Source: a virus. Taken from it: a stretch of 38,284 bases of DNA. Positions 31,002 through 37,086 of the stretch are shown piece by piece (position 1 is the first letter of the stretch; every line of letters starts with the position of its first letter). Both the position numbers and the translations under genes were made by a program. Where the stretch lies: IMG/VR virus record IMGVR_UViG_3300006802_000220, positions 1 through 38,284 of that record, one strand, 5' to 3'. Below the pieces are notes generated by a model. That model searched no databases. It had not been told where the DNA came from and was given only the letters and a program-made list of their open reading frames with translations.

Positions 31002-31846
31002 TAGACTGGAACTTCATCGGTGACTGCATCATGTCATCCCCCGTATTCCCTGCGCTCAAATCGAAATACGACCGCGTGGATGTGGTGGGCTATGAGTTCT
31101 GTAAGGAGGTCTTTGAGGCGAACCCCTACATCGATAACATCTACACCGGGGAGAAACTTACAGAGATGTGGGAGGCGAGGAAGAGAAGGTACGACCTTGT
31201 TCTTCAACTCAACACTTCGTTCAAGACTAATCTTCTGATGATGATTGCCGGGAAGAAGCGGTTGGGATATTCCGTTGGGCTGAAGGGGCTTCCTCTGACC
31301 ATCAGGTATCCGGTAAGATACAAGACCGCCCAGAAGGGGAACCGGATAGACGAGTGCATGACGTTACTGACGGCTATTGGCATCAGAGGGGAATATGGTG
31401 GCCCGATATTCCGGTTAGAGAAGAGGATGAGGAGGCAGGAGCATTTCGTTGGCTTCCATGTCAACCCCAGAAACACTCAGGATGCGAGAAGGTGGGACAA
31501 GTGGAGACAGCTTGCGTGTACCCTCAGAGCAAGGGGTTATCGGGTGTTCTACTTCGGGACAGAAGAGGACTTCGGCTACATCAGGTCGGTGGATAAGGAA
31601 GCGGAGATTGCCTACACCCCGACCTTACAGGCGTTAGGTTCCTTCCTCACGAGGTTAGGGAAGTTCGTCTGCGTCAACTCCGCTCCGATGCACTTGGCTG
31701 GTACTTTGAGCGTCCCTACGGTAGCCCTTGTGGGCGGTACGCCTTCCAGGGTGGTCTGCAATTACCCCACAGTGAAGCCGATAGAAGGGGAGGGGCTGGA
31801 CATGAGCGCAATCTCGGTGGAGGACGTACTTGCGGAAATTGATTGA
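30977..31846 (+). CDS. Glycosyltransferase family 9 (heptosyltransferase-like)
   Basis: 289 residues from GTG 30977, which lies 25 bases inside copy 2. W-N-F-I-G-D-C-I-M-S-S-P-V-F-P-A-L-K at the start and V-C-V-N-S-A-P-M-H-L-A-G-T-L near the end are both GT9 signatures (the second lines the donor site). GT9 enzymes add ADP-heptose or related sugars to the lipopolysaccharide core on the cytoplasmic side of the inner membrane. Its length (289) is a little under the usual 330-350. In this cassette it may alter a surface glycan of the infected host. Confidence 0.8.
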   Translation: MGTTKALVIDWNFIGDCIMSSPVFPALKSKYDRVDVVGYEFCKEVFEANPYIDNIYTGEKLTEMWEARKRRYDLVLQLNTSFKTNLLMMIAGKKRLGYSVGLKGLPLTIRYPVRYKTAQKGNRIDECMTLLTAIGIRGEYGGPIFRLEKRMRRQEHFVGFHVNPRNTQDARRWDKWRQLACTLRARGYRVFYFGTEEDFGYIRSVDKEAEIAYTPTLQALGSFLTRLGKFVCVNSAPMHLAGTLSVPTVALVGGTPSRVVCNYPTVKPIEGEGLDMSAISVEDVLAEID

Positions 31847-31958
31847 GTGGGTAGTGCTTGCCTTGATTGTAGCGGGTATCGTGTGGTTCTGTAATGAGTA
31901 CCTCGGCCCTAACTATGAAATGATACTGGACAAACCGCCGTGGAAATGGGACTTCTGA
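31830..31958 (+). CDS. Small single-pass membrane protein
   Basis: 42 residues from TTG 31830, with GGTGGAGGAC upstream. A helix of about 15-20 hydrophobic residues (W-V-V-L-A-L-I-V-A-G-I-V-W-F) is followed by E-Y-L-G-P-N-Y and a C-terminus reading D-K-P-P-W-K-W-D-F. The next tiny gene ends with a similar Trp/Pro-rich tail. Confidence 0.55.
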   Translation: MRKLIEWVVLALIVAGIVWFCNEYLGPNYEMILDKPPWKWDF

Positions 31959-32050
31959 TATTGCTTGCCATATACGCCATCTGTTCGCTGGTGTGGATCC
32001 TGGGATTCTACTGGCGGGATGAAAAAAAACCGTGGGACTACCCGCTGTGA
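31946..32050 (+). CDS. Small single-pass membrane protein, second of pair
   Basis: 34 residues, ATG 31946, overlapping the previous gene's end. L-L-I-L-L-A-I-Y-A-I-C-S-L-V-W-I-L-G-F is a single membrane helix, then W-R-D-E-K-K-P-W-D-Y-P-L. Its last base pairs overlap the GTG of the next gene (GTGA). Confidence 0.55.
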   Translation: MGLLILLAIYAICSLVWILGFYWRDEKKPWDYPL

Positions 32051-32229
32051 GCGAGTACAAGAAGATAGAGAACGGCGACAGGGTTATCGTGCCAAAACGA
32101 TACCTCAAGATTGCCTGCTGTGACTGTGGCTTAGTCCATACCTACCAGTTCAGGATAGTCAAGGGAAAGGTGACGTTCATCGTGAAGAGAGACAACAGAG
32201 CGACAGCGAACATACGGAGAGCGCGTTGA
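32047..32229 (+). CDS. Small CxxC-bearing protein common in phages
   Basis: 60 residues from GTG 32047 (GTGA overlap). The core 'IACCDCGLVHTYQFRIVKGK' with F-I-V-K-R-D-N-R-A-T-A-N and final R-R-A-R is a pattern I know from many short phage proteins of unknown function. The C-C-D-C-G element suggests metal binding with a distant partner. No function is assigned. Confidence 0.65.
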   Translation: MSEYKKIENGDRVIVPKRYLKIACCDCGLVHTYQFRIVKGKVTFIVKRDNRATANIRRAR

Positions 32230-32402
32230 AGATACAGCCCTGTCCTAAATGCGGGAAAGCCAAGCTGACAGAGATAAAGTCCAGAAAGAAGGGTCCGCAT
32301 TACGGATGGGTGCTGTATTACGCCGTGGAGTGTAAGTGCGTTCACATGGTCATCGCCGCGACCAAGAGGGAGGCGATAACGAACTGGAACAAGCCGAAGT
32401 GA
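32226..32402 (+). CDS. Lar-like zinc-ribbon miniprotein
   Basis: 58 residues from TTG 32226 (TTGA overlap). Q-P-C-P-K-C-G-K-A near the start, V-E-C-K-C in the middle and E-A-I-T-N-W-N-K near the end give the pattern of the Lar/phage zinc-ribbon family, more compact than the early Lar-like gene at 2997. Antirestriction is a family possibility only. Confidence 0.6.
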   Translation: MKIQPCPKCGKAKLTEIKSRKKGPHYGWVLYYAVECKCVHMVIAATKREAITNWNKPK

Positions 32403-32563
32403 AGCAGATACTTCTCGACCCCAAGATATTCAATTACGTGATAATGGTTCTGTATTTCCTGAACGCCGTGAGGTGGCTGATAGACGGGAAGATAGCGGAC
32501 GTATGTTACTGGTTGTCCGCACTCGCTATAACTGCCACGGTCACGTTCCTGTATAACCATTAG
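32399..32563 (+). CDS. Small two-helix membrane protein
   Basis: 54 residues from GTG 32399 (GTGA overlap). Two hydrophobic segments, I-F-N-Y-V-I-M-V-L-Y-F-L-N-A-V and 'CYWLSALAITATVTFLY', joined by a polar turn. Its sequence resembles short phage membrane proteins of unknown function. It could influence lysis or exclusion. Confidence 0.55.
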   Translation: MKQILLDPKIFNYVIMVLYFLNAVRWLIDGKIADVCYWLSALAITATVTFLYNH

Positions 32564-32576
32564 AGGAGAGTAAGAG

Positions 32577-32924
32577 ATGCTGAGTACAAGAGCAGAAGAA
32601 TTGCTTTTGACGGTGACGGGGGATAAACGCGCGCTCCTTCTGGAGATGCTCGAAAGCATCATCACGAAGTACGCCCACGGTGCGAGGGACCACGGGATGG
32701 ACATTGACGACATCCCGAACATTGACGAACTCATATCCGAGGTGGAAGATCAGCTGGCGTATCTCAGGCAGTACCGGAGAATCCTGGTGCGCGCTCTCGT
32801 GCTGATAGACGAGGGGAACCATCAGGGAGCGAGGAACATTCTGGCGAGGCAATTCAAGGCGAAGGCAACACATCTCGACCCCGGCTTCAAGCATGAACTG
32901 GAACGAGCAACGAGGGATGAATGA
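32577..32924 (+). CDS. Hypothetical helical protein
   Basis: 115 residues, ATG with GAGGAGAGTAAGAG before it. Helical throughout, with I-D-D-I-P-N-I-D-E-L-I-S-E-V-E-D. No membrane segment or known motif. The last residues L-E-R-A-T-R-D-E are repeated at the end of the next gene through a DNA repeat. Confidence 0.55.
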   Translation: MLSTRAEELLLTVTGDKRALLLEMLESIITKYAHGARDHGMDIDDIPNIDELISEVEDQLAYLRQYRRILVRALVLIDEGNHQGARNILARQFKAKATHLDPGFKHELERATRDE

Positions 32925-33241
32925 TGATAGCGTTATTACTGTTACTCCAGTTTGCTCCGACGGCCCATGCCCAGAGAACCTTTGAGGACTCAACGGGTTT
33001 CTATCTCATACGGTTCGACTACGATACTGGATGGGCCTTAACCCCGTCGACCTATCCGCCGGGGCAACCGCACTACACATCCCTTATTACAGTCCTCCAA
33101 GTGATAGACGGAGAGACGGGGGCTATCGGTGAACCCTTTTGGGGGGTTTACACGGAGGGTGGGTGCTTTGAGGATAACCCTGAGACCTTAGTGCAATGGG
33201 CGAAGAAACTACTCGCGGAACGAGCAACGAGGGACGAGTGA
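32900..33241 (+). repeat. 25-base direct repeat at two successive gene ends
   Basis: GGAACGAGCAACGAGGGA-yGArTGA occurs at 32900-32924 and at 33217-33241, with 23 of 25 bases the same. Both copies cover the last eight codons and stop of a gene (E-R-A-T-R-D-E). The 32921-33241 gene lies between them like an inserted unit. Confidence 0.85.
32921..33241 (+). CDS. Small protein with signal peptide before the endolysin
   Basis: 106 residues, ATGA overlap. The start MMIALLLLLQFAPTAHA-Q is a signal peptide. The mature part is strand-rich with Tyr/Trp, no known enzyme motif, and a C-terminal helix ending E-R-A-T-R-D-E. It may be a periplasmic factor linked to lysis. Confidence 0.55.
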   Translation: MMIALLLLLQFAPTAHAQRTFEDSTGFYLIRFDYDTGWALTPSTYPPGQPHYTSLITVLQVIDGETGAIGEPFWGVYTEGGCFEDNPETLVQWAKKLLAERATRDE

Positions 33242-33705
33242 CCCGCACAGAAGTCTTTGACATCTGCAAGCAGATAGCACCGCGGTACGATTACGACCCC
33301 GTGTTGATACTCGCGGTCTGCGAACAGGAATCTGCTTACGACCATCAGGCGGTGAGACTGGAGAATAATTTTCTCCGCAGATACGTTGACCCGATGGGCT
33401 TTGCAACAACCGTAAAGGTGTTGTTTTCAACGAGTTACGGGCTGATGCAGGTAATGGGTCTGAGTCTCTATGAGATGCAGTTCTTCGATGCTCCCCTTCA
33501 GGTTCACTACAACAAATGGGTTCCGCATCTGATAGACCAGTTTATGGTTGACCCCCGCTCTCAGATTGAGATGGGGTGCAAGTGGCTGAAGAGGAAGCAG
33601 GGAACGAGGACGTTAGACGAAGGGCTGAAGCGGTACAATGGTTCAAGTCTGTATCCAGCCCAAGTGTTCAGGCGATACGACAAGCTGAAGGTGATATACG
33701 GTTGA
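33238..33705 (+). CDS. Endolysin, SLT-type lytic transglycosylase
   Basis: 155 residues from GTG 33238 (GTGA overlap). 'DPVLILAVCEQESAYDH' carries the catalytic Glu (E31, followed by Ser), S-Y-G-L-M-Q-V-M is the second conserved motif, and Y-N-G near the end the third. These are the three marks of the goose-type/SLT fold that cuts peptidoglycan between the glycan sugars. No signal peptide, so it needs a holin for release. The size is right for a single-domain phage enzyme. Confidence 0.85.
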   Translation: MTRTEVFDICKQIAPRYDYDPVLILAVCEQESAYDHQAVRLENNFLRRYVDPMGFATTVKVLFSTSYGLMQVMGLSLYEMQFFDAPLQVHYNKWVPHLIDQFMVDPRSQIEMGCKWLKRKQGTRTLDEGLKRYNGSSLYPAQVFRRYDKLKVIYG

Positions 33706-34082
33706 CTAAATCCTCCGGCGCATGGCGAGAATGTAGTCTCTACATCAGAGAGAGAGACAAGTACATCTGCCAGTTCCACAAACTCTGCAAGGAGAAGGGG
33801 ATAAAGCCCCCCTGTGGCTGTACTACCGTGATGCAAGCCTGCCACAAGATAACCAAAGGCCGAGGGGCTGGCCTGAAGTGGGATGAGAGAAATATGTTCT
33901 GCGGGTGTGCGGGGTCTAACGTCTATGAGCGACACAACAGAGACACGATGCAGGCTATCTTCCGTCAGTTGTGGCCTGAAGATTACGAGTACCTGGAACG
34001 ACCCAGAAAGCCCGTGAAGATGGATTTAGACGCTGTGAGATTGTATTACCAACAGAAGCGGAGAGAGCTTGACAAAAGGTGA
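33702..34082 (+). CDS. HNH endonuclease-like protein (NinG-type)
   Basis: 126 residues from TTG 33702 (TTGA overlap). R-E-R-D-K-Y-I-C-Q-F-H-K-L-C, then C-G-C, 'QACHKITKGRGAGLKWDERN' and M-F-C-G-C form the Cys pairs and the H...N pattern of HNH nucleases, similar to the NinG/Rap branching nuclease of lambdoid phages. It may cut recombination intermediates made by the ERF/SSB pair. Assignment rests on motif spacing. Confidence 0.7.
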   Translation: MTKSSGAWRECSLYIRERDKYICQFHKLCKEKGIKPPCGCTTVMQACHKITKGRGAGLKWDERNMFCGCAGSNVYERHNRDTMQAIFRQLWPEDYEYLERPRKPVKMDLDAVRLYYQQKRRELDKR

Positions 34083-35019
34083 AATAGCGATAAGGCTCAT
34101 CGAGGAACACCCTGACTGGTCGAAGAAGAAGTTAGGCGAGTATCTTCATGCCAAGCACCCAGACCTCTTTCCTTCCGCTGAAAGGGCGAGGAAGGTTGTG
34201 CGGGTTGTAACCGGAGCGGCGGGGGAGGAGTCCAGAAGGAAAACATGGAGGACAACGGACAAGTGGCGTGGCGTTCCCGCTCCATCCAAGCACGATTACA
34301 GTAGAGTCCAGCTACCCCCCGGCAAGATTGGCCTGCTCTATGATGTCCACATTCCGTTCTACGACCCCGAAGCCTGCGAGATCGCCCTTACCTACCTTGA
34401 ACGCTACAAGCCTGATACCCTGGTACTCGCCGGGGATATTCTGGACTGCTATCATGTGTCCTCCTTCGTGAAAGACCCGTTAGAACGAAGGATGAGCGAG
34501 GAGATAGACATTCTCAGGGACTTCGTATCCATGCTGAAGCGGACGTTCAAGGCGAGAATCATCTATCAGCTTGGGAACCATGAAGAGAGATGGGAGAGAT
34601 ATATCCTGACCCAAGCCCCGGCAATCTTCGGGATAGATGCTTTCGACTTCGAGAACGTGATGGATCTTGACGTTGAGATTGTGAAGAACAAAAGAATTAT
34701 CGAGGCAGGGAACCTTCACATCTTACATGGGCATGAGTTCGGGCGGTCGATATTCTCTCCTGTCAACCCCGCCAGAGGTCACTTCATGCGAGCCAAGACA
34801 AGCGTTATCGGCGGACACTACCATCAGTCCTCGGAGCATATAGAAAGAGACCTGAGCGGGAAGATTATCGGCGCGTGGTCTGTGGGCTGTCTCTGCGAGT
34901 TGACCCCGAAGTATATGCCCATCAATAAGTGGTCACACGGCTTTGCTACTGTTGACCTTGACAGTGACGGGAGTTTCGAGGTCAGGAACCTGAAGATCAT
35001 CAACGGGAAAGTCCGTTAG
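34069..35019 (+). CDS. Metallophosphoesterase with N-terminal helical domain
   Basis: 316 residues from TTG 34069. The first about 70 residues look like a helix-turn-helix type domain ('LIEEHPDWSKKKLGEYLHAK'). The catalytic part has L-L-Y-D92-V-H94, L-A-G-D123-I-L-D, G-N-H171-E, H-G-H222 and G-G-H-Y-H252, the full calcineurin-like two-metal set. It removes phosphate from protein or nucleic acid; the target is unknown. Beside an HNH/NinG-like gene it recalls the lambda nin region, which also carries a phosphatase. It overlaps the HNH gene by 14 bases. Its end overlaps the convergent gene below. Confidence 0.8.
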   Translation: MTKGEIAIRLIEEHPDWSKKKLGEYLHAKHPDLFPSAERARKVVRVVTGAAGEESRRKTWRTTDKWRGVPAPSKHDYSRVQLPPGKIGLLYDVHIPFYDPEACEIALTYLERYKPDTLVLAGDILDCYHVSSFVKDPLERRMSEEIDILRDFVSMLKRTFKARIIYQLGNHEERWERYILTQAPAIFGIDAFDFENVMDLDVEIVKNKRIIEAGNLHILHGHEFGRSIFSPVNPARGHFMRAKTSVIGGHYHQSSEHIERDLSGKIIGAWSVGCLCELTPKYMPINKWSHGFATVDLDSDGSFEVRNLKIINGKVR

Positions 35020-35250
35020 CTGTTTCCTCCAGAGTGCGAGGAAGGCGGGTCTGATTCCGAAGAGCCTGCCGATCTCCCACACAGTCACATCCGTTTCCGT
35101 CAGGTAAAAGATCAGGCTGTCGGCTACGGCTCGCCGCCGTCCGTGGCGGATTCTACTGATCGTCCTTTGTGATAAGTCTGAGTCCCGTCGCTTGCCGGGT
35201 TTCTTCGCCAAGTTCCCGGCTGATATGTTCCTGTATGTCAGGACTGACAT
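34933..35250 (-). CDS. Second leftward DNA-binding-like protein, nested start
   Basis: 105 residues on the minus strand. Its ATG at 35250 follows a perfect AGGAGG that lies inside the preceding gene in another frame. The region 'LSQRTISRIRHGRRRAVADS' resembles the recognition part of a repressor helix-turn-helix; T-V-W-E-I-G-R-L-F-G-I may be a second. It overlaps the HTH gene by 98 bases and the 3' end of the metallophosphoesterase by 87. It may act with, or replace, the upstream HTH protein. Confidence 0.5.
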   Translation of the reverse strand: MSVLTYRNISAGNLAKKPGKRRDSDLSQRTISRIRHGRRRAVADSLIFYLTETDVTVWEIGRLFGIRPAFLALWRKQLTDFPVDDLQVPDLETPVTVKVNSSKAV

Positions 35251-35428
35251 AGTACCTCCTCGTGGTGAGCGTGGAGATGTACCGGGATAGTTGCCCCTTG
35301 TCTATCCCGTACAGCTTGGCTATTTCAGTTTGTTTCTTCCCCTGGTTGAGTGCTTCGATAAGCTCAAGGAGCGACCTGCGGCCTCCGAACCGCAGACAGA
35401 AGTTTAGGTAAGCAGAGATGGGACTCAT
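35153..35428 (-). CDS. Putative repressor (helix-turn-helix), leftward
   Basis: 91 residues on the minus strand, from ATG 35428, with AGGGG upstream. 'SLLELIEALNQGKKQTEIAK' followed by L-Y-G-I-D-K-G-Q-L-S-R-Y-I-S is a helix-turn-helix of the homeodomain/Xre-like kind. It is transcribed from its own promoter at 35493-35521, divergent from the early promoter, so it most likely represses the early and perhaps the late promoter through GTTTG elements. Small for a repressor, with no protease domain, so it would be released by something other than self-cleavage. Confidence 0.6.
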   Translation of the reverse strand: MSPISAYLNFCLRFGGRRSLLELIEALNQGKKQTEIAKLYGIDKGQLSRYISTLTTRRYYVSPDIQEHISRELGEETRQATGLRLITKDDQ

Positions 35429-35492
35429 AGCTAAACCCCTGTTTTGGTGGCTCGTCGCTCCTTCAAAAAGTTGGCCCGGTTACGGATTAGCC

Positions 35493-35521
35493 ATTAAAAT
35501 AGTTGCGGTTCTAAGGGTCAA
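35493..35521 (-). promoter_or_regulatory. Leftward promoter for the HTH genes
   Basis: Read on the minus strand: TTGACC (35521-35516), 17 bases, TTTAAT (35498-35493). The -35 box lies 30 bases from the -35 box of the rightward early promoter, so the two are divergent with a shared control region between. Confidence 0.7.
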
Positions 35522-35527
35522 AAAAAA

Positions 35528-35596
35528 GTTTGCGAAAATCGTCCAAACCTATTGACAAACGGCTTTTGAGGGTGTATATTGCAAAAGAGTCGTTTG
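35528..35596 (+). promoter_or_regulatory. GTTTG/CAAAC elements: candidate operators of the switch
   Basis: GTTTG occurs at 35528 and 35592, and its inverse CAAAC at 35544 and 35556. CAAACGGCT (35556-35564) and AGTCGTTTG (35588-35596) form an inverted pair with 8 of 9 matches, centred 32 bases apart, and bracket the early promoter's -10. GTTTGCG recurs at 35675. The late promoter at 4.27 kb has GTTTGC in its spacer. Confidence 0.55.
35552..35580 (+). promoter_or_regulatory. Rightward early promoter
   Basis: TTGACA (35552-35557), 17 bases, TATATT (35575-35580). The predicted start is near 35587. It has the same -10 (TATATTG) as the late promoter at 4269. Confidence 0.78.
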
Positions 35597-35620
35597 CCAA
35601 ATAATAACTACTTAGTCTAA

Positions 35621-35640
35621 CCGCAGACAATTTGTTGCGG
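35621..35640 (+). other. Leader hairpin upstream of the attenuator
   Basis: CCGCA and TGCGG flank an inner ACA/TGT pair, with one unpaired G, giving a small imperfect hairpin directly upstream of the terminator. Two successive hairpins in an early leader recall sites such as HK022 put, but this is only an analogy. Confidence 0.4.
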
Positions 35641-35644
35641 GACG

Positions 35645-35674
35645 CAGGCGACTCTAAACGGGTCGCCTGTTTTT
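35645..35674 (+). terminator. Intrinsic terminator in the early leader
   Basis: CAGGCGAC (35645-35652) pairs perfectly with GTCGCCTG (35662-35669), loop TCTAAACGG, then TTTTT (35670-35674). It stands about 60 bases after the early start point and before the first early gene, so it can act as an attenuator. Confidence 0.85.
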
Positions 35675-35723
35675 GTTTGCGCCCGGCTCAATTCGTTGCC
35701 ACGAAAAATTGCCGGAGTCCCGC

Positions 35724-36083
35724 GTGAGTCGTAAGCAAGATAAGGGGGGGAGTTCAGAGAAGCAAGTTCAATCCGCTACTCTGAATCTTTGCGAAACACC
35801 GACGACATTGGGAGATTTCAGCCAGTCAGCTTTCCTCAAGCTGGGGCTGAATAACTACTTCGTCAGCCATCCTCAGGAGGATGAAGTAGCGGCCTTCGCC
35901 GCATATCTCTCCCGCAAGCTACACCTACCTCAGAATCACAAATCCGTCAAGGCGCACATCCACAAGGTTCTCGCCGGCCAGACTTCTATGGAGCTTGACT
36001 GGTGGATCGTGTTCGGGGAGTTCTCCGGACTGCTGGAGAATTATTTGCGCGAAAGGCGGGACAAGATCGGGAGAGCGGGATGA
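35724..36083 (+). CDS. First early gene, HTH-like/Cro-like candidate
   Basis: 119 residues from GTG 35724, with CGGAGT upstream; an earlier in-frame TTG inside the terminator's T run is discounted. The C-terminal half ('SVKAHIHKVLAGQTSMELDW', F-G-E-F-S-G-L-L) looks like a helix-turn-helix with a Cro/CI-type second helix. It may be an early regulator opposing the leftward gene. No known family is certain. Confidence 0.5.
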   Translation: MSRKQDKGGSSEKQVQSATLNLCETPTTLGDFSQSAFLKLGLNNYFVSHPQEDEVAAFAAYLSRKLHLPQNHKSVKAHIHKVLAGQTSMELDWWIVFGEFSGLLENYLRERRDKIGRAG

Positions 36084-36271
36084 AGCCCAAAACACAAGAG
36101 CTTGAGAAACACGCCCACCGCCCGACTGTCGGGTACATCGTCGCTCCCAATGACATTCTCGCAGGATACAGATGTACCTGTATCTGCGGATACAATTCCG
36201 ACAAGCTCCACGACACCAGAGAAGAAGCCACCGAAGAGTTCTACCAACACATTGAAGGGAGAAAGCTATGA
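36080..36271 (+). CDS. Small CxC-bearing protein
   Basis: 63 residues from ATG 36080 (ATGA overlap, GGGAGAGCGG upstream). The core is Y-R-C-T-C-I-C-G-Y-N-S. The rest is acidic helix. It resembles small early phage proteins; no known family. Confidence 0.55.
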   Translation: MKPKTQELEKHAHRPTVGYIVAPNDILAGYRCTCICGYNSDKLHDTREEATEEFYQHIEGRKL

Positions 36272-36579
36272 CCGCGTCCATCCCCTGCCCCAATGGTTGC
36301 AGGACCGCAGAGCAATCCTACGACTGCCCGTTAGAGTGTACTATCGAGGGCGACCACTACGAGACTGAGGTTGACTATGAGTATGAAGTCCAGAAGCGGG
36401 ACGTAACGATAGTCAACCTGAAGCACACCTACACGAATCTCAGGGTCGAAGTCCCGCCCTCAACACTGAAGATGCTGAAGGCGAAGGCGTTGGTGGATTA
36501 CGATGAAGTCCACCTGGAGGACTGGTGTGAAGATCCTTACGTCGAGAACGGTGTATCACGTTCGGACTTTGTGAAATGA
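36268..36579 (+). CDS. Hypothetical protein with N-terminal Cys residues
   Basis: 103 residues, ATGA overlap. I-P-C-P-N-G-C near the start, then D-C-P-L-E-C may bind a metal. The middle holds strands (E-T-E-V-D-Y-E-Y-E-V) and an acidic region near the end. No function known. Confidence 0.55.
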   Translation: MTASIPCPNGCRTAEQSYDCPLECTIEGDHYETEVDYEYEVQKRDVTIVNLKHTYTNLRVEVPPSTLKMLKAKALVDYDEVHLEDWCEDPYVENGVSRSDFVK

Positions 36580-36830
36580 GGCCCGGCTACTTCAGAAGAG
36601 TGGCTCCTCATGCCGGACGGGGGCGTACCTCCGACCCTGTTGCCCGACAGGGTACTGCGAAGTTAGTGGACTTCGCCGCCCCCTCCGGCTTTGAAATGAA
36701 CATGGCCTTACGTCAAGGCCTATGGATACTGCTGGTGTTCCTTCTTCTGGCAGTCTGGATTGTTGTAACCGCCAAGCCTTCCGGCGGAACCGTGGAAGGT
36801 AGTCTCATAGATAAAGTGCAAGTGTGCTGA
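36576..36830 (+). CDS. Small membrane protein, start uncertain
   Basis: 84 residues if begun at the ATG that overlaps the previous stop (36576), or 44 if from an internal ATG at 36696. A single strong membrane helix 'LWILLVFLLLAVWIVVTA' is certain; the basic N-terminal 40 residues may or may not be translated. No function known. Confidence 0.5.
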   Translation: MRPGYFRRVAPHAGRGRTSDPVARQGTAKLVDFAAPSGFEMNMALRQGLWILLVFLLLAVWIVVTAKPSGGTVEGSLIDKVQVC

Positions 36831-36836
36831 AACGTA

Positions 36837-36866
36837 GGGGGCGTGGACCCTTGAAGCCGCGCCCCC
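36837..36866 (+). terminator. GC-rich terminator-like hairpin
   Basis: GGGGGCGTGG (36837-36846) pairs with CCGCGCCCCC (36857-36866), nine pairs plus one G-T, then GCATTATT. The T tract is poor, so it may be a stability or pausing element. Its arms match those of the hairpin after the coat block (11428-11447). Confidence 0.45.
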
Positions 36867-36888
36867 GCATTATTCCAAAGGAGGGAAT

Positions 36889-37086
36889 ATGGCAAAGTAC
36901 AAAATCAAATGGGATGAGGACTTCCGGCGATTCTACGCTTACCGTGAGAGCGGTTGTATCGTGATGACCTCCAATAATGGGTTGGTGAAGGGCGACACCA
37001 TCGAAGAGTGTGAGAAGATGTTGCGGGGATCAGTCCCCGCGTCCAACCCCACCCCCATAATCACCGAGAAGGAGGTAGAGATATGA
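36889..37086 (+). CDS. Small hypothetical protein
   Basis: 65 residues with a strong AAAGGAGGGAAT before ATG. 'KIKWDEDFRRFYAYRESGCI' and a Thr/Glu-rich tail, no membrane segment. An acidic small protein of unknown role. The strong ribosome site marks it as a well expressed early gene. Confidence 0.6.
   Translation: MAKYKIKWDEDFRRFYAYRESGCIVMTSNNGLVKGDTIEECEKMLRGSVPASNPTPIITEKEVEI

Noticed and set aside
27956-31846. DNA hypermodification system in place of a surface-glycan cassette
   Set aside because: Phage DNA modification loci carry nucleotide-synthesis enzymes such as thymidylate synthase-like or DpdA-like proteins and DNA-acting glucosyltransferases. Here a membrane GT-C enzyme and a GT9 heptosyltransferase-like enzyme point to envelope glycans.
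34980-35019. Possible bidirectional terminator AACGG/CCGTT between convergent genes
   Set aside because: The stem has five pairs and no T run follows on either strand.
35153-35250. Programmed frameshift joining the two leftward HTH frames
   Set aside because: No slippery heptamer in frame near the end of the first gene, while the second gene has its own perfect ribosome site.
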